The position numbers and the translations under genes were made by a program. From Oscillospiraceae bacterium (GTDB lineage Bacteria; Bacillota; Clostridia; Christensenellales; Aristaeellaceae), in NCBI GenBank assembly GCA_031255415.1, contig JAIRSO010000069.1, forward strand, positions 1 to 57,967: a DNA stretch of 57,967 nucleotides, written 5' to 3'. This document shows positions 18,596 to 26,253 of the stretch, piece by piece. The notes beneath the pieces are model-generated. The model made no database searches, had not been told where the DNA came from, and saw nothing but the letters and a program-made list of their open reading frames with translations. Within the stretch, counting starts at the first letter, position 1; every line of letters starts with the position of its first letter.

Positions 18596-19356
18596 TCAAC
18601 CCGATGGATAAGACCGCGCTTACCAACCTACCGATGTGGCGAGTCTGGCTGAACACGATAAAACGCGCGTTCATCAACGGATCGCTGGACGCGTTCGATC
18701 CGGCGGTGGACGTAGAATATATAGGCGGATCGGATATTCTGCCCGCGCCGCTGAGCCGCGAGGAGGAGGAGACGCTGGTTCAAGACCTGCGCGGGGATAA
18801 CGGCGCAATACGCACGCGGCTGATCGAGCACAATCTAAGGCTGGTGGTGTACATCGCGCGGCGGTTTGAGAACACCGGGGTAGGGTTGGAGGACTTGATA
18901 TCCATCGGTACCATCGGGCTGATCAAGGCGGTCAACACGTTCGATCCGGTCAAGAAGATCAAGCTGGCGACCTACGCGTCGCGATGCATCGAGAACGAGA
19001 TACTCATGCACCTACGCCGCACCTCGCGCTTACGACTGGAGGTTTCGTTCGACGAGCCGCTCAACACCGACTGGGACGGCAACGAGCTGCTGCTCTCCGA
19101 TATCCTGGGCACGGAAAGCGATATGGTCTACCGGCAGATCGAGGAAGGCGTTGAGAAACAATTGCTGGAGTCCGCGCTGACAAGGCTCAACCCAAGGGAA
19201 CAGCGCATAATGAAACTGCGTTTTGGGCTGGGCGGGGCGAACGAGCGCACGCAAAAGGAAGTGGCCGATATACTGGGCATATCGCAATCATACATATCGC
19301 GTCTGGAAAAGAGGATATTGTTTAGGCTGAAGAAGGAATTGGCTCGCATGGCTTGA
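18592..19356 (+). CDS. sigE: RNA polymerase sporulation sigma factor SigE (pro-SigE)
   Basis: Early mother-cell sigma factor. The 254-aa protein has an N-terminal pro-sequence ([20 protein letters not shown]) followed by the processing-site region [15 protein letters not shown], then region 2 ([39 protein letters not shown]), [37 protein letters not shown] and region 4 ([20 protein letters not shown]). GAGGAGG (18576-18582) lies upstream of the ATG at 18592. The pro-sequence is about 15 residues longer than in B. subtilis before YIGGS. It is translationally coupled to spoIIGA. A hairpin-plus-T terminator lies at 19507. Confidence 0.96.
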   Translation: MINPMDKTALTNLPMWRVWLNTIKRAFINGSLDAFDPAVDVEYIGGSDILPAPLSREEEETLVQDLRGDNGAIRTRLIEHNLRLVVYIARRFENTGVGLEDLISIGTIGLIKAVNTFDPVKKIKLATYASRCIENEILMHLRRTSRLRLEVSFDEPLNTDWDGNELLLSDILGTESDMVYRQIEEGVEKQLLESALTRLNPREQRIMKLRFGLGGANERTQKEVADILGISQSYISRLEKRILFRLKKELARMA

Positions 19357-19425
19357 GCGCGGGCATAATGGTTTCCTCGGCGCACGCCAGGCGAATCCAA
19401 GCGCGGCGAACGTTAAGCAAAGGAG

Positions 19426-19548
19426 GTGCGAGAGATAAAGGACGAAGATACCGCGCGCGCCCGGAGGAACATCGCGAAGGATCAAATCGAATTGCAAAGG
19501 AGGAAGAAGGGTTTCGGCATGGACATGCCGAAACCCTTTTATAGATAG
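19426..19548 (+). CDS. Possible small basic protein (40 aa)
   Basis: A GTG-initiated frame of 40 codons begins within a strong Shine-Dalgarno-like stretch (AAAGGAGGTG) and encodes a charged peptide, KDEDTARARRNIAKDQIELQ then RRKKGFGMDMPKPFYR. The GTG is inside the SD itself, so initiation could not use that SD; a second AAAGGAGG at 19497 lies within the frame. Its 3' part overlaps the sigE terminator hairpin. Composition is protein-like, but coding status is doubtful. Confidence 0.2.
   Translation: MREIKDEDTARARRNIAKDQIELQRRKKGFGMDMPKPFYR
19507..19540 (+). terminator. Terminator downstream of sigE
   Basis: A perfect 15-bp stem, AAGGGTTTCGGCATG (19507-19521) with its complement (19524-19538), has a two-base GA loop and ends in a short T-run (CCCTTTTAT). 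It stands between sigE and the serine hydrolase gene. Confidence 0.75.
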
Positions 19549-19586
19549 GTTTCGGATCGCGATTATATCCCGCAAGGAGGCTTCGC

Positions 19587-20783
19587 ATGAGCACAGGCCA
19601 CTCTGGTTTTGACGTCGCTCGTTTATCATCCCGGCTTGACAACCTGCTGCGGCGCTTCGTCGATACCGATGAAGCCGCTGGCGTTGCGGTCAAGGTGGTG
19701 CGCCATGGCGAGACCGCGTACCGGGGCTGGAACGGTTTCGCCAACATCGAGGAGCGCAGGCCGATCCAAGGCGACACGCTCTACCGCATCTTCTCGATGA
19801 CCAAGACGTTCACAAGCGTCACGCTGATGACGCTGTATGAACAAGGGTTGATCCGCCTGGATGATCCCGTGTACGAGTTCATCCCCGAATTCAAGGATAT
19901 TAAAGTGGCGGAGACGGATTATCAGAACAACGTCAGCTTAGCTCCGGCTAAACGCCCCGTCACGCTGCGGCATCTGGCGACGATGACCTCCGGCATGCCC
20001 TACCCGAACGACTCCAGCCCGGCGGGCAAGGCCATGGCGGCGCTGCAGAAGACGATGGCGGACAGCGCGAGCACGATGGACTACGCAAAGGCGGCGGCAA
20101 GCGCGCCGCTGGCGTTCCATCCGGGCGAACGCTGGATGTACGGTTTCAGCCACGACATACTGGGCGCTGTGATAGAGACGGTCAGCGGCAAGCGCTTTGG
20201 CGAGTACATGAAGGAGGCCGTGCTCGATCCGCTGGGGCTTAACGACACGGCATTCTACTGCCCCAAGGAGAAGCGCGGGCGGCTGGCTGAAGGATACTGG
20301 CACGAGAAGGGTAAAAAGCCCGTCAACGCGGTTCCGTCAAGGGTACCGCCGGCTCCGGACTCGCCGCCCGCGTTAGAGAGCGGCGGGGGCGGGTTGATAT
20401 CATCGCTGGACGATGTGAGCCGCTTCGCGCAGATGCTGGTCAAAGGGGGAAAGCTGGACGGCGCGCCGCGCGTGCTCAGCCGCAAGACGATCCAGTTGAT
20501 CGCGTCCAATCAGTTGAACGCGGTGCAGCAAGGGGATTTCAGCTGGGACTCGGTGCGCGGCTATGGTTACGGACTGTGCGTGCGCACGATGCTCAATCCC
20601 GCCGAGACCGGACTGAACGGTTCGGTAGGGGAATTCGCGTGGGATGGCATGATGGGCACGTGGTACTGCGTCGATCCGCAGGAGGACATGACCGCAGTGT
20701 TCATGATACAGCGGCTGCCAGCCGCGAACCAAGACCATCCGCGCCGCGTGATGCAGGCCGTGTATGGATCGCTGGACGATTGA
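19587..20783 (+). CDS. Serine hydrolase, beta-lactamase class C/esterase family
   Basis: Cytoplasmic-looking 398-aa protein of the AmpC/DD-peptidase/esterase fold (PF00144). The nucleophile motif is SMTK at 70-73; the second motif is YGFS at 185-188 instead of YxN; the C-terminal KTG counterpart appears to be WDG in GEFAWDGMMGTW. Conserved LRHLATMTSGMPYP and ALESGGGGLISSLDDVSRFA also match the family. With no signal peptide and a modified YxN, it is more likely an esterase or amide hydrolase than a true beta-lactamase; the substrate is unknown. AAGGAGG precedes the ATG. The glycosyltransferase gene follows after 11 bases. Confidence 0.85.
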   Translation: MSTGHSGFDVARLSSRLDNLLRRFVDTDEAAGVAVKVVRHGETAYRGWNGFANIEERRPIQGDTLYRIFSMTKTFTSVTLMTLYEQGLIRLDDPVYEFIPEFKDIKVAETDYQNNVSLAPAKRPVTLRHLATMTSGMPYPNDSSPAGKAMAALQKTMADSASTMDYAKAAASAPLAFHPGERWMYGFSHDILGAVIETVSGKRFGEYMKEAVLDPLGLNDTAFYCPKEKRGRLAEGYWHEKGKKPVNAVPSRVPPAPDSPPALESGGGGLISSLDDVSRFAQMLVKGGKLDGAPRVLSRKTIQLIASNQLNAVQQGDFSWDSVRGYGYGLCVRTMLNPAETGLNGSVGEFAWDGMMGTWYCVDPQEDMTAVFMIQRLPAANQDHPRRVMQAVYGSLDD

Positions 20784-20794
20784 CGCGGGCGGCG

Positions 20795-21982
20795 GTGAGT
20801 AAGCGGATACTGTACGTCAACACGGTGCGCGGCGGGAGCCACGGTAGGATCGCCGACGATCTGGCCGCGGCGGCTCGAGACGCGGGGTACGAGACGCGGT
20901 TCGCGTATGGACGCGGGCCGCGCTCGATCGACAGGATAGGCGGGCCGATTGACGGGGCGGCGCATCTAGCCGCGACGAGGCTGTTGGACGCGCACGGGTT
21001 CGCGTCGGCGCGAGCGACCCGCGCGCTGATCCGTCGGCTGCGATCCGATCCGCCCAGCCTGATCCATCTGCACAACATACACGGATACTACCTGCACGTT
21101 GGGATTTTCTTTGAGTACCTGAAGTCCTGCGGCGCGCCCGTTATCTGGACGCTTCATGATTGCTGGGCGTTCACGGGGCATTGCAGCCATTTTGTAAGGG
21201 CGCACTGCGAGCGCTGGAAGGACGGCTGCCACGGCTGCCCGATGCGGGGCGAGTATCCCGCGTCGCTGTTCATAGATCGATCGGCGCGCAACTTCTCGCG
21301 CAAGACGCGCGCGTTTACCCGCGTGCCGAATCTGCGCGTAGTCGCGCCGTCGCGCTGGCTAGCCGGGCTGGCGGGGCAGTCGTTCCTGAAGGATTATCCG
21401 ATAGAGGTGATCCCCAACGGCGTGGATCTGGACGCGTTCACGCCACCCTCGGACGCAAAGGTCAACGAAAGGCCGATGATGCTAGCCGTGGCCTCGCCAT
21501 TCGATCATCGAAAGGGGTTTATCGATACGGTGAGCGTCGCGCGGTCGATTCCCGACGCGGACGCGGTGCTGGTCGGATTAACATCCAAACAGATAGAGGG
21601 ACTGCCGAAGGATTCCAACATACGCGGGCTGCGGCGCACGGACAGCCGCGATGAATTGATCGAGTTATACCGCCGCGCGGACGTACTGATCAACACGACA
21701 TATGAGGATACATACCCGACCGTCAACATGGAGGCTATGGCGTGCGGCGCGCCAGTCGCGGCATACGACACGGGCGGCTGCGCTGAACAGATTACATTGG
21801 ATACGGGCATACTAGCGCGCACGGGCGACACGCTGGGGATGGCGTCCGCGGTACGGAGCCTAATCGCGAGGCGGCGCTCCGAGACGCGCGCGGCTTGCCG
21901 CGCTCATGCGGAGTCGGCGTTTGACCGATCGGCGGCTGCGCGCCGGTATGTGGACTTATACAACCTATTAACGGAGAGCTGA
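20795..21982 (+). CDS. Glycosyltransferase family 4 (GT-B fold)
   Basis: Transfers a sugar from a nucleotide donor, probably to a cell-surface glycan. The 395-aa protein has an N-terminal Rossmann half (KRILYVNTVRGGSHGRIADD, HLHNIHGYYLH, WTLHDCWAFTGHCSHF and a cysteine cluster CERWKDGCHGCP typical of this GT4 subgroup) and a C-terminal half with VIPNGVDLDAF, LAVASPFDHRKG and the donor-binding EDTYPTVNMEAMACGAPVAA. The GTG at 20795 (SKRILYVN) is taken as the start; a TTG at 20780, which overlaps the previous stop as TTGA, is an alternative. pgsA follows after two bases. Confidence 0.9.
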   Translation: MSKRILYVNTVRGGSHGRIADDLAAAARDAGYETRFAYGRGPRSIDRIGGPIDGAAHLAATRLLDAHGFASARATRALIRRLRSDPPSLIHLHNIHGYYLHVGIFFEYLKSCGAPVIWTLHDCWAFTGHCSHFVRAHCERWKDGCHGCPMRGEYPASLFIDRSARNFSRKTRAFTRVPNLRVVAPSRWLAGLAGQSFLKDYPIEVIPNGVDLDAFTPPSDAKVNERPMMLAVASPFDHRKGFIDTVSVARSIPDADAVLVGLTSKQIEGLPKDSNIRGLRRTDSRDELIELYRRADVLINTTYEDTYPTVNMEAMACGAPVAAYDTGGCAEQITLDTGILARTGDTLGMASAVRSLIARRRSETRAACRAHAESAFDRSAAARRYVDLYNLLTES

Positions 21983-21984
21983 CA

Positions 21985-22533
21985 ATGACTGGCAGTGACG
22001 GCGACTGGAGGGAGCTGGTTAATCTCCCAAATCTGCTGACCGCGTCGCGATTCGTGATGATCGGCGTGTTTCTTTGGTTATTCTTTGCGGGTATGTATTA
22101 CCACGCGCTGGTTATGTTCGCGCTGGCTGGCGCGACTGATCTGCTCGACGGGTATTTCGCGCGCAAGCGCGGGCAGATCACCTGGCTGGGCAAGCTTCTC
22201 GATCCGATAGCCGACAAGCTGATGGTATGCGCGGCGTTAGCGGCGCTGGCTATACGCGGCTGGTCGCCGTGGTGGCTGTTGATCGTGGCGGCGGTCAAGG
22301 AAGCGTTGATGATGATCGGCGGGCTGATTCTCCTTCGCAGGAAGGTAGTAATACAGTCGGTGCCGATAGGCAAGGCGGCGACCGTGTTATTCATGCTGGC
22401 GATAGCGGCGACGTTCTTTCACGAGCGGACGCATCCGATAGATTTCGCGCTGCAGTGTCTGGCGTGTGCGGCGGCGATTGCCGCGCTGGCGCGGTACGCG
22501 GTACTAGCCTGGCGGGTGTTGAAGGAGGGATAG
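21985..22533 (+). CDS. pgsA: CDP-alcohol phosphatidyltransferase (PgsA-like)
   Basis: Membrane enzyme probably making phosphatidylglycerophosphate from CDP-diacylglycerol and glycerol-3-phosphate. The 182-aa protein has the family motif from ATDLLDGYFARKRGQITWLG through KLLDPIADKL, the DG-AR-G-D-D residues that bind Mg2+ and CDP, and four to five membrane helices. NLPNLLTASR at the N-terminus is usual for PgsA. GGAGAGC precedes the ATG. A cardiolipin synthase or phosphatidylinositol-type relative is less likely given length and sequence. It ends 11 bases before the second copy of the dispersed repeat. Confidence 0.88.
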   Translation: MTGSDGDWRELVNLPNLLTASRFVMIGVFLWLFFAGMYYHALVMFALAGATDLLDGYFARKRGQITWLGKLLDPIADKLMVCAALAALAIRGWSPWWLLIVAAVKEALMMIGGLILLRRKVVIQSVPIGKAATVLFMLAIAATFFHERTHPIDFALQCLACAAAIAALARYAVLAWRVLKEG

Positions 22534-22543
22534 TCTCCGGCAT

Positions 22544-22742
22544 CCCGCCTGGAGGTCATCCCTACTAGCCGTCAAGGGTAGGGTGGAGATTTTCCGATGC
22601 GCATACCGTGTCCGTCCGGTATGCGCATCGGAAAATACTACCCGACCTTGACGGCGTGTTGCGCGATCGTGCCATAATGGGGACAGGGTTTGTTGTAAGC
22701 GCACTTACAACAAACCCTTGTATGGAAACGCGCCCCGTACCC
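22544..22742. repeat. Two-hairpin dispersed repeat, copy 2 (inverted relative to copy 1)
   Basis: Reverse complement of 11159-11357 with about five substitutions (for example ATTATGG for ATTTTGG). Both hairpins are fully preserved. It lies between the convergent 3' ends of pgsA and the ABC exporter gene, as copy 1 lies between two convergent genes. Similarity stops sharply at both edges, so the element has defined ends. No ORF. Confidence 0.9.
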
Positions 22743-22755
22743 CGTCCCCCGTAAC

Positions 22756-24666
22756 TTAGAACGACGCCGCTTGTTCCCTTGACGACTGCACGAGATCCAC
22801 CTGATGCTGTTTAATCCGGTAGATCTTATCGCAGATCTGGAACACGCTAGGCCTATGCGTAGTAAGCACCACTGTTTTAATCTTACTATCGGTGAATATA
22901 TTATCGAGAACGGCTTTCTCCGTGTAGATATCCAGCGCCGACGTAGCCTCGTCCAGCAGAAGGATTGGCGCGCCGCGAAGCAAAGCCCTCGCTATAGCCA
23001 GCCGCTGCGCCTGCCCTTCAGACAGACCCAGTCCGCGTTCGCCCAGTTTGCTATCCAGTTTATTCGGGCTGCGCTCGATGAAGTCCCAAGCGCACGCTTG
23101 TTTCAGAGCCTCGATGATTTGATCGTCCGTCGCGTCCGGATCGCCAAGCAGCATATTATCGCGGATCGTGCCGGAGAACATCGTGTTCCCCTGCGGCACG
23201 TATGAGAAGAACTCGCGCGTTTCGACCGAAAGAGCCAGCGACTGCCCGCCCGGCGTAGTAAGGTAAGCCTTGCCCGAATTGGGTTCTAATAGACCCAGCA
23301 TCAGCCGGACCATGGTGGTCTTGCCCTCGCCGGACGGACCCACCAGCGCGACCGACTCGCCCACGTTCACCTCGATGTTCGCGTGCTGCAGCACGGGCTT
23401 GCCCTCTAGATATTCAAACGACAGGTCATCGACCACCAAGCCCATACCGCCCTGTTTCTTTGCCAACTGCTGGAACTGCAACACCGCCTCAGGCGTTTGA
23501 GTCCGGTCGCGCGGCAGGTCGAACAGTTTCATGACGCGCTCGGCGCTGGCTGTAATCTCTATCGCGCCCATTATGAAGCCCATGATCGCGTTCAGCGGTC
23601 CCGACACCTGTCCGTACAGCAGCGAGTAAGCGGCGAGCACGCCGTAAGTGAGCTGACCCTCGAGTATCCTATACAGCATGAATATCGTGATGCCATACCC
23701 CACCACGCGCCCGACCATGCCCAGCATCAACCCGGTCACGATGCCGTATCGGGTGCGCTCATACGTTAAGTCGTACATCTTGTCGTGGATCCTGCGGTAA
23801 CGCTTGAGGAACTCCGGCACGAGCATGAACGACTTGATGACCATTATGTTATACATCGACTCGTTCAGGAACGAGCTGTTCTCGCTGCCCAGCTCAAGGG
23901 AGCGCTTGTTATAATCGCGCGTGCGCTGCGCCTTGACATGGATCACGAACAGCGACATAGGCACGCCTATCAGCGCGATGAGCATCAGCTTCCAGTCGAA
24001 GTATATCAGCATCGCGCTTGCCGCGACGAACTGGATACACTGCACGATCAAGGTCGGGATCGTGTTGAGCACGAAGCCGGAGATCGTGTCCGCGTCGCCC
24101 GCGATACGGTTGACCAGATCGCCCGAGTGGAACTCCGCCAGCGACATCCAGTCGGCCTCCAGCACCGCCTTGAACACCAGCCGCTTTATCCCCAGCCCGC
24201 AGTCCATCGACAGCCGGAGCGTGAAGAACTGCATGAACAGCGACCAGCAGAACATAACGATCTTGTACAGCACGTAACCCACGACGATCCATATCGCCCA
24301 GTTGGGGATCATAGGCGCCAGCCAGGATATGGTGCCCCAGAACCCGCGCGCCATCGCGTTGCTGAACTGCTGTTGCGCGAAACTGATTATGTTGGGCACC
24401 TGCCCGATGATCCAGTCCGCGAGGAACTTATACACATACGCGTAGGCCACGCCCAACAGCATGAAGAATATCGACAGCCCCAGCAGGAAACCGATCCGAC
24501 CCTTGTACGGTTTTCCGAACTTGGTCATCCATTTGAGCTGCCGTTTCATATCCGTCCAGCTGATAGGCTCCGTTTCGCCGTTGAACTGGACGAGCCGCGT
24601 GAGCAGCGCCTGGATGATCCCGTCGCGCTTGCTTTGCGGGGTTTGTTTATCCTGATTGTCCTGCAT
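22756..24666 (-). CDS. ABC exporter, fused permease-ATPase (half-transporter)
   Basis: Type IV ABC exporter of 636 aa. A cytoplasmic N-terminus (~60 residues) is followed by six membrane helices (about 60-340; FLLGLSIFFMLLGVAYAYVY first) and an ATPase with Walker A GPSGEGKTT, Q-loop YVPQGNTMFSGTIRDN, a degenerate signature LSEGQAQ, Walker B ILLLDEATSALD and switch His in TTHRPS. No C39 peptidase domain is present, so any leader removal would need a separate protease. AGGAGG stands before the ATG. It overlaps the S26-type peptidase gene by 20 bases and is the last gene of the unit started at 26079. Confidence 0.92.
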   Translation of the reverse strand: MQDNQDKQTPQSKRDGIIQALLTRLVQFNGETEPISWTDMKRQLKWMTKFGKPYKGRIGFLLGLSIFFMLLGVAYAYVYKFLADWIIGQVPNIISFAQQQFSNAMARGFWGTISWLAPMIPNWAIWIVVGYVLYKIVMFCWSLFMQFFTLRLSMDCGLGIKRLVFKAVLEADWMSLAEFHSGDLVNRIAGDADTISGFVLNTIPTLIVQCIQFVAASAMLIYFDWKLMLIALIGVPMSLFVIHVKAQRTRDYNKRSLELGSENSSFLNESMYNIMVIKSFMLVPEFLKRYRRIHDKMYDLTYERTRYGIVTGLMLGMVGRVVGYGITIFMLYRILEGQLTYGVLAAYSLLYGQVSGPLNAIMGFIMGAIEITASAERVMKLFDLPRDRTQTPEAVLQFQQLAKKQGGMGLVVDDLSFEYLEGKPVLQHANIEVNVGESVALVGPSGEGKTTMVRLMLGLLEPNSGKAYLTTPGGQSLALSVETREFFSYVPQGNTMFSGTIRDNMLLGDPDATDDQIIEALKQACAWDFIERSPNKLDSKLGERGLGLSEGQAQRLAIARALLRGAPILLLDEATSALDIYTEKAVLDNIFTDSKIKTVVLTTHRPSVFQICDKIYRIKQHQVDLVQSSREQAASF

Positions 24667-25150
24667 GATTCCTCCTAATGAATCGAATGATAGCGAATAT
24701 CTTTCGCCTGAACGGGCGCAGAGCCAGCCACACCCTGCCGTATATCAAGGAGGCGGGGGAGTCGGCCTGGATCAGCCTGCCGTTCCTGCGGAGCGTCGTT
24801 ACCTTTGCGAATATCCTCTCCCTGGGGATGGGCCCTTCCAGCCACACCTGTCCGTCGCCGTTCAGTATAACGCCGCCGGAGACCGTCTTGATCACGCGAT
24901 GCATCACCTGGCCGCCGTCCGCGCGCTGCGCGTAGACGATCCGTCCGGGTTTGGGAGGCCAGTCCGCGTCGGTGAACGGCGCGAGAACCACCGCGTCCCT
25001 TAAATGATGCAGAGTCGGGATCATGCTGTCCCCGGTAACGGTCAGCGTCACGCTGCCCAGCAAGGCCAGAGAGCCGCGCAGCGCGTCCAGTTGGGGGTTG
25101 CGCGGGGTTGCGGCGGGGAAGCCCGCCGGAGCGGTCAGTCCCGCGTCCAA
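24647..25150 (-). CDS. S26/S24-type serine peptidase-like protein
   Basis: Small protein (167 aa from TTG) with TGDSMIPTL, the nucleophile block of signal peptidases (Ser42), PGRIVYAQ and QVMHRVIKTV (His84) and LNGDGQVWLE. The order resembles the Ser/His S26B signal-peptidase type rather than the Ser/Lys bacterial type. There is no clear N-terminal membrane helix; a basic hydrophobic C-terminus might attach it to the membrane. The TTG start at 25150 is supported by GGAGG about ten bases upstream, inside the 3' end of the kinase-like gene, which it overlaps by 16 bases. Being between a kinase-like gene and an exporter, it may cut a leader peptide from an exported product; this is inference. 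Confidence 0.8.
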   Translation of the reverse strand: MDAGLTAPAGFPAATPRNPQLDALRGSLALLGSVTLTVTGDSMIPTLHHLRDAVVLAPFTDADWPPKPGRIVYAQRADGGQVMHRVIKTVSGGVILNGDGQVWLEGPIPRERIFAKVTTLRRNGRLIQADSPASLIYGRVWLALRPFRRKIFAIIRFIRRNHAGQSG

Positions 25151-26010
25151 TGAAGGTAATCCTCCAGAGCGGCTATCGCGCGTTCGTCCGGCGTGCAGCT
25201 AAGAAGCGGCGTGGGCACGTCGGTGATCAATCGCTCGACGGTAGCCATGCCCAGATCAAATAGCCGCTCGTCCCATAACGGTAAAGACGTGCCCGCCAGT
25301 ATGTATTGCAAAGCCTCCGTATGCTTGAGCGGCCTTACCGTATTGACGGGAGACTGCGCGAGCGCGACCAGCGCGGATAGTTTGACGCGTTCGTTTTCGT
25401 ATATCTCGCTTGATCCCGCCCACGGCGAACCGTACGCGTAGATACCGTCCGGGTGGGCGCGCAGTATGGCGCGGTCGCCGTTGATGATCCGCGCGCCGCG
25501 ATGATCGCGCCAGAGATTGGCCTGCGTGGATTTGCCCGTCTGCGACGGGGCGGTGAACGCGATTCCGCCGCGCTCAGTCGCGATGAGCGAGCAATGCAGC
25601 ATGATAACGCCGTGGCAGAGCAGCATTTTCTCAAACAGGAACGCGTTGCCGTAGTTCTCGTAATCGAGCCAGTCGCGCGGGATGAACACGTCCGCCTTGT
25701 TATATTCGTTCGGCGGCGTTAGCGTCCACATACAGCGGGGATCGCCTTCGCGCATGGCGGTGCGCTTGACCAGCCGATTATCCCACTGGTACAAGCGGTT
25801 GACCATATCCTCGCTGATGAGATCCATCCCGTCTTCGGCGGGCACGGGCGGGTTATCCGGATCATACGCGCGCAAGGTGATGGCAAGATCGATCCCGGCG
25901 GAGGGTTCGCCATCGAGCGCGAACGGAGCGAACGAAGGCAGCGGCTCCACGTCCGCCAGTTCGTCGATTGAGACGTTAAGTCCCGCGATATTGTAAAAAC
26001 GCCGCGGCAT
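25135..26010 (-). CDS. HPr kinase-like P-loop protein
   Basis: The 291-aa protein (ATG at 26010 after GAAGGGG) has a central HCSLIATERGGIAFTAPSQ-TGKST region with a P-loop at about 154-162, then RIINGDRAILR and YAYGSPWAGSSEIYENE. These blocks occur in HPr kinase/phosphorylase-like proteins found near peptide-maturation genes; in the lasso peptide paeninodin system a relative phosphorylates the precursor. The true HprK signature and the N-terminal HprK domain are lacking, so it is not the catabolite-repression enzyme. A longer frame to 26199 runs through the promoter and is rejected. First gene of the kinase-peptidase-exporter unit. Confidence 0.8.
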   Translation of the reverse strand: MPRRFYNIAGLNVSIDELADVEPLPSFAPFALDGEPSAGIDLAITLRAYDPDNPPVPAEDGMDLISEDMVNRLYQWDNRLVKRTAMREGDPRCMWTLTPPNEYNKADVFIPRDWLDYENYGNAFLFEKMLLCHGVIMLHCSLIATERGGIAFTAPSQTGKSTQANLWRDHRGARIINGDRAILRAHPDGIYAYGSPWAGSSEIYENERVKLSALVALAQSPVNTVRPLKHTEALQYILAGTSLPLWDERLFDLGMATVERLITDVPTPLLSCTPDERAIAALEDYLHWTRD

Positions 26011-26049
26011 CGTATCCCCTTCCCGCTGATAATATTGAATCCGCGTATA

Positions 26050-26079
26050 GATTGTAGCATACAATCCACGCATTGTCGA
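26050..26079 (-). promoter_or_regulatory. Promoter with operator-like palindrome for the kinase-peptidase-exporter unit
   Basis: On the minus strand TCGACA (26074-26079) and TACAAT (26051-26056) are 17 bases apart with an extended TGC. The -10 lies in a perfect palindrome, GATTGTA-TGC-TACAATC (26050-26066), which would let a dimeric repressor cover the -10. The transcript leader is ~35 bases. This shows that the three genes downstream are not simply a tail of the FGGY operon. Confidence 0.7.
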
Positions 26080-26253
26080 TAGCACGGTAAACAGATACAT
26101 TAAATCCAAATTTGAGATTATTGTGAAAACATTAGGCGGTTCGGTTCGAGGAGGACGCGGTTGTGTCGTTTGGGCGATATCTACTCCCTGTGAACGCACC
26201 CAGCGCCAGAGCGGGCGGCGGCATAGATTACCGATACCCTAGTAAACTCCACC

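Noticed and set aside
20576-20794. N-terminal extension of the glycosyltransferase into the serine hydrolase gene
   Set aside because: The extension is antisense-like frame overlap with a real gene; the family starts at KRILYVN after the GTG at 20795.
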